Origin: JBBRUG01 sp038247995
GTDB taxonomy: Bacteria; Chloroflexota; Chloroflexia; Chloroflexales; Chloroflexaceae
DNA: 16,310 nucleotides
Direction: 5' to 3'
Assembly (NCBI GenBank): GCA_038247995.1
Contig: JBBRUG010000115.1
Location: forward strand, 1-16,310
Part shown: positions 7,793 through 14,177 of the stretch, piece by piece
How positions within the stretch are numbered: position 1 is the first letter of the stretch
Layout of the letters: every line of letters begins with the position of its first letter
Made by a program: the position numbers and the translations under genes
The notes under the pieces: generated by a model
Seen by the model: the letters and a program-made list of their open reading frames with translations, nothing else
What the model was told of the DNA's origin: nothing
Database searches by the model: none

Positions 7793-7854
7793 ACGTGGCA
7801 TCTCCGTGTGGCGCGCGTCGGCCTGAACCCCAGGGCGCGTCGGAGGTGCCACGT
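7793..7854 (+). promoter_or_regulatory. Hairpin that buries the ureA ribosome-binding site
   Basis: ACGTGGCATCTCC (7793-7805) can pair over 13 positions, one of them G-U, with GGAGGTGCCACGT (7842-7854). The 3' arm contains GGAGG, the ureA Shine-Dalgarno, 9 bases before the ATG. An alternative helix GCCAC (7790-7794) with GTGGC (7808-7812) would compete with the 5' arm. This looks like a translational switch; no known riboswitch class was recognised. Confidence 0.5.
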
Positions 7855-7855
7855 T

Positions 7856-8158
7856 ATGATGCTCACCCCCCGCGAACAGGAAAAACTCCTGATCTATGTC
7901 GCCGCCGACCTCGCCCGCCGTCGCCGCGCCCGCGGCCTACGCCTCAACATCGCCGAAGCCACCGCCCTGGTCACCGAGGCCCTGCTCGAAGGCGCCCGCG
8001 ACGGACGCACCGTTGCCGAATTGATGGAGCTCGGTCGCCATGTCGTGAGCCGCGACGACGTGATGGAGGCCGTGCCTGATCTGCTGCCCGTTGTGCAGGT
8101 TGAGGCGACCTTCCCCGACGGCACCAAGTTGATCTCCTGCCACGATCCGATTATCTGA
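7856..8158 (+). CDS. ureA: Urease gamma subunit
   Basis: A 100-residue protein, the standard length of UreA, and one of three structural subunits of the cytoplasmic nickel enzyme that splits urea into ammonia and carbamate. MMLTPREQEKLLIYVAADL and the later LNIAEATALVTEALLEGARDG are close to typical UreA. The C-terminus VEATFPDGTKLISCHDPI is also typical. The ATG at 7856 is chosen over the next ATG (7859) because it matches the usual MxLTPRE spacing and has GGAGG 9 bases upstream. The Shine-Dalgarno is in a predicted stem. It is the first gene of ureABCFGD. Confidence 0.96.
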   Translation: MMLTPREQEKLLIYVAADLARRRRARGLRLNIAEATALVTEALLEGARDGRTVAELMELGRHVVSRDDVMEAVPDLLPVVQVEATFPDGTKLISCHDPII

Positions 8159-8164
8159 ATCGTC

Positions 8165-8193
8165 CAGGCCGACGAACTTCGTTCGTCGGCCTG
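8165..8193 (+). other. Perfect 13-bp hairpin between ureA and ureB
   Basis: CAGGCCGACGAAC (8165-8177) and GTTCGTCGGCCTG (8181-8193) pair perfectly around TTC. There is no T-run after it, so it is better read as an mRNA-processing or stabilising structure than a terminator. The 3' arm shares CGTCGGCCTGAAC with the ureA leader (7816-7828 and 8184-8196). Confidence 0.7.
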
Positions 8194-8211
8194 AACATGT
8201 GCGAGGTAGTT

Positions 8212-8589
8212 ATGGCTAGCTCCTCCGATCGCTATATCTTGCGTGATGAGCCCGTCGAGATCAACGTCGGTCGCCCCACCGTGACGATCACCGTCAGCAA
8301 TACCGGTGATCGTCCGATTCAGGTTGGTTCGCATTTCCACTTCTTCGAGGTTAATCGCGCCCTGCATTTCCCCCGCGAGCAGACCCTCGGCATGCGCCTG
8401 AACATCCCCGCCGGCACCGCTACGCGCTTCGAGCCGGGCGATACGCGCGAAGTTGAACTGGTAACCTTCGGCGGACGCCAGCGCGCCCTCGGCTTTAACA
8501 ATCTGGTTGATGGCAGCACAAACACCGTTTCCGGACGGCGGGAGGCCCTCTTGCGCGCCCGTAACGCCGGTTTTAGCAGCGAGGAGTAA
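8212..8589 (+). CDS. ureB: Urease beta subunit
   Basis: A 125-residue UreB with a slightly long C-terminal tail compared with the shortest family members. VTVSNTGDRPIQVGSHFHFFEVN is the hallmark region (GSHFHFFEVN at 39-48), followed by RFEPGDTREVELV (72-84) and the GFNNLVDG segment. The start at 8212 is preferred over the in-frame ATG at 8197 because GAGG sits 5 bases before it and the upstream ATG lies just past the hairpin without a Shine-Dalgarno. It ends 3 bases before ureC, whose Shine-Dalgarno lies in the last ureB codons, which suggests coupled translation. Confidence 0.95.
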   Translation: MASSSDRYILRDEPVEINVGRPTVTITVSNTGDRPIQVGSHFHFFEVNRALHFPREQTLGMRLNIPAGTATRFEPGDTREVELVTFGGRQRALGFNNLVDGSTNTVSGRREALLRARNAGFSSEE

Positions 8590-8592
8590 CCG

Positions 8593-10308
8593 ATGGCTGC
8601 GATTCCTCGTCGCCGTTATGCGGCGCTTTACGGCCCGACCACCGGCGACCGCGTGCGGCTCGCCGATACTAACCTGCGGCTCCAGATCGAGCGTGATCTC
8701 ACCACGCCCGGCGACGAAGCGGTTTTCGGCGGCGGCAAAACAATCCGCGACGGCATGGCCCAGAGCGCTCTGCCGCGCAGCGCCGGCGCCCTCGACCTGG
8801 TGATCGTCAATGTGATTGTGCTTGATGCCGTTCTTGGCGTGCTCAAGGCCGACATCGGCATACGCGGCGGGCGGATCGTGGGTGTGGGCAAGGCCGGTAA
8901 CCCCGATATAATGGACGGCGTGAGCCCGCAACTGGTGATCGGCCCCGGCACGGAGGTGATCAATGGCGCGCATCTGATCGCCACCGCCGGGATCATCGAT
9001 GCCCACATTCATATGATCTGCCCGCAGCAGGTCTACGACGCACTCGCCAACGGCATCACCACCTTCATCGGCGGCGGCACCGGCCCCGCCGACGGCACCA
9101 GCGCCACGACTTGCACGCCCGGCCCCTGGCATATTGCGCGGATGCTGGAAGCTGCCGAAGGGCTGCCGATGAACTGGGGTTTGCTGGGCAAAGGCAACAG
9201 CAGCCGCCCCGCGGCGCTCCGCGAACAGGTTGAAGCCGGGGCGTGTGGCCTGAAGGATCACGAAGATTGGGGCACGACACCGGCCGTGATCGACTGCTCG
9301 CTGCGTGTCGCCGACGAGTACGATATTCAGGTGGCGATCCATACCGACACGCTCAACGAGAGCGCCTTCGTCGAAGACACGATCAGCGCGATCGACGGGC
9401 GCACCATCCACACGTATCATACCGAGGGTGCCGGCGGTGGCCACGCCCCCGACATCATTACGATTGCGTCGCTGCCCAATGTGCTGCCCTCGTCTACCAA
9501 CCCGACCCGCCCCTATACCATTAACACACTGGCCGAACACCTCGACATGTTGATGGTCTGCCATCACCTCAATCCGGCCATCGCCGAAGATGTCGCCTTT
9601 GCCGAGAGCCGCATCCGCAAAGAGACGATCGCCGCCGAAGATGTGCTGCACGATCTGGGCGTACTGAGCATCTACTCCTCCGACTCGCAGGCAATGGGCC
9701 GGGTAGGTGAAACCGTTACGCGGGCGATCCAGACCGCGCACAAGATGCGCGAGCAGCGCGGCCCGCTGCCCGAAGACGGCCCCGACCACGAGAATAACCG
9801 CGTGCTGCGCTACATGGCCAAGCTGACGATTAACCCCGCCCTGGCCCACGGGATCGCCCACGAAGTCGGCTCGCTGGAGCCAGGTAAGCTCGCCGATATT
9901 GTGCTCTGGGACGCGGCCTACTTCGGCGTGAAGCCCAAACTGGTGATCAAAGGCGGCATGATCGCCTGGGCGCTCATGGGCGACCCCAACGCCTCGATCC
10001 CCACCCCGCAGCCGGTGCTTTACCGCCCCATGTTCGGCGCCTTTGGCCGTGCGTTGGGCCAGACCTGCGTGAACTTCGTGTCGCAAGCCAGCATCGACCT
10101 GGGCAACTACGATCGGCTGGGCTTGCAGCGCCGCGCTGTGGGCGTACGCGGCTGCCGCACGGTGGGCAAGGCCGATATGGTGCGTAACAACGCCATGCCA
10201 AAGATCACCGTCAACCCCGACACCTACGAAGTTTTTGTTGATGGTGAACTAGCCACCTGCGAGCCTGCCGAGCGCCTGCCGCTCACCCAGTTGTATTTTC
10301 TCGTATGA
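8593..10308 (+). CDS. ureC: Urease alpha subunit, catalytic
   Basis: A 571-residue catalytic subunit with the two-nickel centre. All expected residues are present at a constant offset of +4 from the Klebsiella enzyme: H138 and H140 (DAHIH), K221 to be carbamylated (GLKDHEDWG), H223, H250 (HTDTLNES), H276 (HTEGAGGG), flap C323 and H324 (MVCHHL) and D364 (SSDSQAMGRVGE). The enzyme should therefore be active once UreFGD load nickel. A small oddity is the aspartate at 222 between the bridging lysine and H223, where a hydrophobic residue is more usual. GAGGAG (8581-8586) precedes the ATG, and the stop codon overlaps the ureF start (ATGA). Confidence 0.98.
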   Translation: MAAIPRRRYAALYGPTTGDRVRLADTNLRLQIERDLTTPGDEAVFGGGKTIRDGMAQSALPRSAGALDLVIVNVIVLDAVLGVLKADIGIRGGRIVGVGKAGNPDIMDGVSPQLVIGPGTEVINGAHLIATAGIIDAHIHMICPQQVYDALANGITTFIGGGTGPADGTSATTCTPGPWHIARMLEAAEGLPMNWGLLGKGNSSRPAALREQVEAGACGLKDHEDWGTTPAVIDCSLRVADEYDIQVAIHTDTLNESAFVEDTISAIDGRTIHTYHTEGAGGGHAPDIITIASLPNVLPSSTNPTRPYTINTLAEHLDMLMVCHHLNPAIAEDVAFAESRIRKETIAAEDVLHDLGVLSIYSSDSQAMGRVGETVTRAIQTAHKMREQRGPLPEDGPDHENNRVLRYMAKLTINPALAHGIAHEVGSLEPGKLADIVLWDAAYFGVKPKLVIKGGMIAWALMGDPNASIPTPQPVLYRPMFGAFGRALGQTCVNFVSQASIDLGNYDRLGLQRRAVGVRGCRTVGKADMVRNNAMPKITVNPDTYEVFVDGELATCEPAERLPLTQLYFLV

Positions 10309-11009
10309 ACAGTGACCCAACGATGCAACCGGGCGCATTGCTCGCTGCGCTGCAACTGGGCGATTCGTTCTTTCCATCAGGGATGTTTACGCAGTCGCAT
10401 GGCCTGGAGCGTTTTGTCGAACACGGACTACACGATGAAGCAGGATTAGAGTCAATACTCCATTCTTACCTGCTTGATCAGGCTGCGCTGGGTGATGCCC
10501 TGGCGGCGCGCTGGGTGGTGCGCGCCGCCGAAGCCGCTGACCTGGCGTTGGTAGGAGCCATCGACCAGCGGCTCACGGCGTTCAAGCTCGCACCCGAAGC
10601 GCGGGCCGCCTCGTTGCGTTGTGGCCGACAAATGCTCACGCTCGGCGCAACGCTCAGCGAACGGGCCGAACTGCAAGCGTATGCCCACCGGATTGTTGCT
10701 GAACCTACGTGCGGCAACCAGGCTGTGGCCCTGGCGCTGCTTAGTTGGGCCGCCGGCCTTGATGAAGAAGCTGCGGTGTGTGTCGAACTGCATGGCCTCA
10801 CCATCAGCCTCATCAGCGCCGCCGTGCGCCTCGGCGCGTGCGACCACATCACAGCCCAGCGCATCATCTGGCGTGCGCGTCCGGTGATCGCTCAGGCCGG
10901 CGCCGCCAGCCGCGACCTGCACTGGCGCGATCTCGGCGGTTTTGCGCCGCTGATCGAACTCATGCAATGTCAGCACGCCTATGCCGAAACGCATATGTTT
11001 GTGAGTTAG
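10305..11009 (+). CDS. ureF: Urease accessory protein UreF
   Basis: A 234-residue all-helical protein that bridges UreD and UreG on apo-urease during nickel loading. LQLGDSFFPSGMFTQSHGLE (16-35) matches the family's opening segment. PTCGNQAVALALLSWAAG (134-151) and the C-terminal FAPLIELMQCQHAYAETHMF also fit UreF. Its ATG overlaps the ureC stop by four bases. An 84-bp gap then separates it from ureG, the only sizeable gap among the accessory genes, and it holds a short nonamer repeat. Confidence 0.92.
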   Translation: MNSDPTMQPGALLAALQLGDSFFPSGMFTQSHGLERFVEHGLHDEAGLESILHSYLLDQAALGDALAARWVVRAAEAADLALVGAIDQRLTAFKLAPEARAASLRCGRQMLTLGATLSERAELQAYAHRIVAEPTCGNQAVALALLSWAAGLDEEAAVCVELHGLTISLISAAVRLGACDHITAQRIIWRARPVIAQAGAASRDLHWRDLGGFAPLIELMQCQHAYAETHMFVS

Positions 11010-11045
11010 ACGACAGGCGGCAGGCGGAGCGTCCTCGGTCCCTAA

Positions 11046-11072
11046 ATCTGCGTCATCTGCGCAATCTGCGGA
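11046..11072. repeat. Nonanucleotide repeat between ureF and ureG
   Basis: Three units in register: ATCTGCGTC, ATCTGCGCA and ATCTGCGGA. They occupy the middle of the ureF-ureG gap, just before the ureG Shine-Dalgarno (AAAGG). No promoter-like pair is evident around them. Confidence 0.65.
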
Positions 11073-11093
11073 TGCTATCGAAAGGTAATCATT

Positions 11094-11720
11094 ATGACTA
11101 CCCACATCCCCCGGATCGGCATCGGCGGGCCGGTTGGCTCGGGCAAAACCGCTCTGGTTGAAGCGCTCGTACCGCGCCTGATCGAACAGGGCCATCGCCC
11201 GCTGGTAGTGACGAACGACATCATCACCTTTGAGGATGCTGAGCACGTGCGCCGCACCCTCGCCGGCATCCTCGCTCCTGACCGCGTCGTCGGTGTTGAA
11301 ACCGGCTGCTGCCCGCATACTGCCGTCCGCGACGACCCGACGATGAACCTGGCCGCCGTCGGCGAGCTTGAGGCCGCCCATCCCGATGCTGATGTGCTGC
11401 TGCTGGAGAGTGGTGGCGATAACCTGACCCTCACCTTTAGCCGCGCACTGGTCGATCTGACGATCTTTGTGATCGACGTGGCCGGCGGCGACAAAATTCC
11501 ACGCAAACGCGGCCCTGGCCTGGTACAGGCCGACCTACTCGTGATCAACAAAACCGATCTGGCGCCGTACGTCGGCGCAAGCCTGGAAGTAATGGAGCGC
11601 GACGCACGGCTCGTGCGCGGCGATCGACCCTTCCTGTTTACCAACTGTCGTACCGGCGCGGGCGTCGATGCCGTTCTGGCCCAGATCACGCAGGCGCTCC
11701 TGCCGCAAGCCCGCGTCTGA
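11094..11720 (+). CDS. ureG: Urease accessory GTPase UreG
   Basis: A 208-residue SIMIBI-class GTPase that carries nickel to urease and powers its insertion. The P-loop GGPVGSGKT is at 11-19, followed by TNDI (40-43), the nickel-binding CPH at 73-75, ESGGDNL (105-111) and the guanine-recognition motif NKTDL (152-156). The segment before CPH reads ETGCCPH where ETGGCPH is usual, adding a second cysteine beside the metal site. No histidine-rich N-terminus is present. AAAGG lies upstream of the ATG. The stop codon overlaps the ureD start by one base (TGATG). Confidence 0.97.
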   Translation: MTTHIPRIGIGGPVGSGKTALVEALVPRLIEQGHRPLVVTNDIITFEDAEHVRRTLAGILAPDRVVGVETGCCPHTAVRDDPTMNLAAVGELEAAHPDADVLLLESGGDNLTLTFSRALVDLTIFVIDVAGGDKIPRKRGPGLVQADLLVINKTDLAPYVGASLEVMERDARLVRGDRPFLFTNCRTGAGVDAVLAQITQALLPQARV

Positions 11721-12511
11721 TGAGCGCCCAACATGCTCGCCTCGACCTTGCGCTGATCGCCAATGGCGCACGCACCCGCCCGGCGCGGGCGCTCGCAACG
11801 CCGCCGCTGCAAATCTCGCGGGCGCGCTACGATAACCCGGCCAACTCTGCTGAGCTTGCGCTTACGCTAACTCAGCTCGGTGGAGTATTGGCCGGCGACT
11901 GCTACGACCTCAACGTTGAGGTTAGCGCTGCGGCACAGGCCACAATCACTGCGGCTGCCGCAACCCAGATCTACACCATGCCCAGCGGCGCAGCCCAGCA
12001 ACAGGTACGCATTTGCGTAGCGCCCGACGCCGAATTGACCTGGCATACCGCGCCGCAGATCCTCTTCAGCGGCGCAACCTACCGCCAGCACACGCAAATC
12101 GAACTCGCCTCCGGCGCATACCTCGCCCTGAGTGAGATCCTGGTGGCTGGACGACTTGCCCACGGCGAATGCTGGCGTTTCGACCACTATTCAAGCATGC
12201 TTGAGATCTGCGATCCGTCCGGGCGGTTACTGGCCGGCGAGCGGATTGTGCTCGAACCAGGGCGACGCAGTCCTGCGGTGGCCGGCGTTATGGAGCGCTT
12301 TGCCGTGCTTGGCACACTCTGGCTGCTCGGCGACACCTTCGATGCCGAGCGGCTCGCCCGCCGAATCAGCACGACGAATACCCGGATCAGCGCCGCTGTG
12401 TTACCCGCCGGCTGCGGCCTGGTTGTGCGCGTTTTGGGCCACCAACTTACGGCAACTCAACAGACCCTTTACGCCCTTGCCAATCCATCCACCAATTGTC
12501 CCTTGCCGTAA
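11720..12511 (+). CDS. ureD: Urease accessory protein UreD (UreH)
   Basis: A 263-residue protein that binds urease and recruits UreF-UreG for nickel transfer. Family features are TQLGGVLAGDCYDLNVEV (51-68), ATQIY (81-85), APQILFSGATYRQHTQIELA (111-130) and HGECW (148-152). UreD diverges widely, and the match here comes from these spaced motifs and its place as last gene in ureABCFGD. It is translationally coupled to ureG by a TGATG overlap. Its stop is followed by a repeat-filled spacer of 294 bp with no clear terminator. Confidence 0.9.
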   Translation: MSAQHARLDLALIANGARTRPARALATPPLQISRARYDNPANSAELALTLTQLGGVLAGDCYDLNVEVSAAAQATITAAAATQIYTMPSGAAQQQVRICVAPDAELTWHTAPQILFSGATYRQHTQIELASGAYLALSEILVAGRLAHGECWRFDHYSSMLEICDPSGRLLAGERIVLEPGRRSPAVAGVMERFAVLGTLWLLGDTFDAERLARRISTTNTRISAAVLPAGCGLVVRVLGHQLTATQQTLYALANPSTNCPLP

Positions 12512-12583
12512 TTCCCTACCGAGCGCATACTACTAATTCAGGGCTCTAGAAGTTCCTTGCCGTTGTGACGAACGTCTATTGAC

Positions 12584-12611
12584 GACCAACGACCAACGAC
12601 CAACGACCACC
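12584..12611. repeat. Heptanucleotide array, GACCAAC family
   Basis: Three exact GACCAAC units and one GACCACC follow each other. The array sits just before the longer array at 12628, from which it is offset by a 2-base change in phase. Confidence 0.8.
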
Positions 12612-12627
12612 ATCGCCCATCGTCCAC

Positions 12628-12788
12628 GTCGTCCGTCGTCCGTCGTCCGTCGTCCGTCATCCGTCGTCCGTCGTCTTTCGTCCGTCGTCCGTCGTCTTTC
12701 GTCCGTCGTCCGTCGTCTTTCGTCCGTCGTCTTTCGTCTTTCGTCCGTCGTCTTTCGTCTTTCGTCCGTCGTCCGTCGTCTTTCGTCC
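12628..12788. repeat. Array of 23 uninterrupted heptanucleotides with two unit types
   Basis: The 161 bp read as 23 units of (G/T)TCGTC(C/T), with a single G-to-A change in the fifth unit. The variable bases at unit joints are linked: a joint is always CG or TT, so the array is a series of just two words, TCGTCCG and TCGTCTT. Part of it repeats as AAB, a 21-bp higher-order period. The reverse strand shows GACGAAA and GACGGAC, matching the array at 2520. The transporter's Shine-Dalgarno starts 7 bases later. The spacer 12512-12583 shows nothing else. Confidence 0.9.
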
Positions 12789-12805
12789 CTATCTAAAGGA
12801 TCAGA

Positions 12806-13438
12806 ATGGTGCGCCGCGATCTGTTTTATGGTTGGGTCGTTGTCGGCGTTACCGTAGCAACACTGCTCATTTCGGCGGGAATTCGTGCCGCCCCTGGCGT
12901 GCTGATTGTCCCGCTGGAACTCGATATGGGCTGGAGCCGTGGGCTACTCTCGTTCGCAGTGTCGATCGGCTTGCTGCTCTTCGGGCTGGCCGGGCCGTTA
13001 GCCGGTTGGCTTGTCGATCAATATGGGCCGCGCCGGGTAATGCTTGGCGGCCTGCTGCTGATGGCCTTGAGTATGGCGATCAGCGCGGTGGTACGCGAGC
13101 CGTGGCAGTTGGTGTTGATCTGGGGTGCGCTGAGCGGCCTTGCCACCGGCCTAGCCGGCGCGCTACTCGGCACGGCCGTGGCGAGCCGCTGGTTTGTAGC
13201 CCGCCGCGGCCTGGTGATCGGCATGTTCGGCGCGGCCACTTCCGCCGGCCAGTTGATCTTCCTGCCCGCCATTGCCGGCCTGACCTTAGCGATTGGCTGG
13301 CGCGGCGCAACCTTCGCTTTGGGCGCCGTCGCGCTCGGATTGATCCCGGCTGTGTTCGTACTCATGCGGGACAGTCCGGCCAACGTGGGGCGCTTTCCCT
13401 ATGGCCTAACGAGTGCGCCGCCGCCGGCGGCATTATGA
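12806..13438 (+). CDS. Major facilitator superfamily transporter, N-terminal half
   Basis: A 210-residue protein with about six membrane helices, equal to the first half of a 12-helix MFS carrier. The loop 2-3 motif GWLVDQYGPRR is at 67-77. AAAGGA (12795-12800) stands 5 bases before the ATG. The frame ends in SAPPPAAL and a TGA in the central cytoplasmic loop, and the second half continues one frame over, starting at an ATG that overlaps this stop (ATGA). Either a one-base shift in the GCCGCCGCC-like run or a true split gene would explain this. The subfamily resembles monocarboxylate/oxalate-type carriers; the substrate is unknown. Confidence 0.8.
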   Translation: MVRRDLFYGWVVVGVTVATLLISAGIRAAPGVLIVPLELDMGWSRGLLSFAVSIGLLLFGLAGPLAGWLVDQYGPRRVMLGGLLLMALSMAISAVVREPWQLVLIWGALSGLATGLAGALLGTAVASRWFVARRGLVIGMFGAATSAGQLIFLPAIAGLTLAIGWRGATFALGAVALGLIPAVFVLMRDSPANVGRFPYGLTSAPPPAAL

Positions 13439-14019
13439 GCGTGGCCCTGCGCACCCCGGCCTTCTGGCTGCTCGCGGGCACGTTCTTCATCTGTGGCGCA
13501 ACCTCGAACGGCCTGGTCGGCACGCATTTTGTGCCCCACGCCATCGAGAACGGGATTACGCAGAGCGCCGCAGTGGGCGCACTTGCGCTGATGGGCATAA
13601 TGAACTTCGTCGGCACGCTTGGCTCCGGCTGGCTCACCGATCGCTACGACCCGCGCGTGCTGCTCGCCTGCTACTACAGCTTTCGCGGCATCTCGCTGCT
13701 GTTCCTGCCGGTGCTTACAACACCATATGGACTGGTCTTCTTCGCCATCCTCTTCGGCCTCGACTATATTGCTACTGTACCGCCTACTGCCGCGCTCGTC
13801 GCCGATACGTTCGGCCGCCAGAATGCAGGCACCGTCTTCGGTTGGGTTTTTTGCGCGCACCAGATCGGCGCCGCCCTGGCGGCCTGGCTGGGTGGCGTTT
13901 CCCGCGAGTGGCAGGGCGATTACACTGCGGCCTTTAGTGCCGCCGGCGCGCTGGCGATCCTGGCGACGGCACTGGCCTTGCGTATTCGGCGCGGTGCGGT
14001 GCTGGTTGCGCCCGCATAA
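13435..14019 (+). CDS. Major facilitator superfamily transporter, C-terminal half
   Basis: A 194-residue protein with about six helices. It opens SVALRTPAFWLLAGTFFICG, the usual start of helix 7 in full-length relatives, and carries the second copy of motif A as GWLTDRYDPR (65-74), then GLDYIATVPPTAALVADTFG (108-127). Together with the preceding half it gives about 404 residues, the normal MFS length, with nothing missing. The reading frame is open upstream of 13435, which favours a recent frameshift or an assembly error. The exact four-base overlap and a GGCGG before the ATG would also allow coupled translation of two half-transporters. The stop overlaps the ATG of a small ORF (TAATG). Confidence 0.75.
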   Translation: MSVALRTPAFWLLAGTFFICGATSNGLVGTHFVPHAIENGITQSAAVGALALMGIMNFVGTLGSGWLTDRYDPRVLLACYYSFRGISLLFLPVLTTPYGLVFFAILFGLDYIATVPPTAALVADTFGRQNAGTVFGWVFCAHQIGAALAAWLGGVSREWQGDYTAAFSAAGALAILATALALRIRRGAVLVAPA

Positions 14020-14120
14020 TGGACTCCAGTCCTAACGGCATTATCGCGCTTCTTATCGCCCTGATCGCGGCGCTGATCTTGACGGTGATCAATTTTTCGC
14101 ACTCTGCTTTAGCCTTATAA
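14019..14120 (+). CDS. Possible 33-residue single-helix membrane peptide
   Basis: An open frame of 33 codons whose ATG overlaps the transporter stop codon by one base. It begins MDSSPNG, has a continuous hydrophobic stretch of Ile, Leu, Ala and Val from residue 8 to 24, and ends NFSHSALAL. This is the shape of small helper peptides that sit beside transporters or enzyme complexes (known for example with KdpF or AcrZ; no sequence likeness is claimed). There is no separate Shine-Dalgarno, so it would depend on coupling. Its stop lies within the TATAAT box at 14116. A chance ORF cannot be excluded. Confidence 0.4.
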   Translation: MDSSPNGIIALLIALIAALILTVINFSHSALAL

Positions 14121-14121
14121 T
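14116..14121 (+). promoter_or_regulatory. TATAAT -10 box upstream of proS
   Basis: A full-consensus TATAAT lies 56 bases before the proS ATG. The position 17 bases upstream holds TTTTTC (14093-14098), a poor -35. The AT-rich patch contrasts with the surrounding GC-rich sequence, which supports a promoter here. Confidence 0.45.
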
Positions 14122-14137
14122 ACGCTTTAGCACCCTC

Positions 14138-14172
14138 CTGAATCCTGAGTCCTGAATTCTGAATCCTGGAGC
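14138..14172. repeat. Heptanucleotide array that supplies the proS Shine-Dalgarno
   Basis: Five 7-mers in register: CTGAATC, CTGAGTC, CTGAATT, CTGAATC and CTGGAGC. The last unit contains GGAG (14168-14171), 6 bases before the proS ATG, so the ribosome-binding site is a variant repeat unit. Confidence 0.75.
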
Positions 14173-14177
14173 ATCCC

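Noticed and set aside
7894..10086. A 730-codon open frame on the minus strand across ureA, ureB and ureC
   Set aside because: It is antisense to three genes with fully conserved products. Long antisense frames are expected in GC-rich coding DNA, and its translation has no recognisable motif.
10452..11381. A 309-codon minus-strand frame opposite ureF and ureG
   Set aside because: It crosses two genes and the gap between them and has no motif; the plus-strand products are certain.
12628..12788. CRISPR-like array
   Set aside because: The repeats are contiguous 7-mers without unique spacers, and no cas gene is present.
12579..12857. An ORF with a repeated RRLSSVV motif, possible repeat protein
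   Set aside because: The peptide repeat is the reading of the heptamer array in one frame, and it runs into the transporter gene in the wrong frame.
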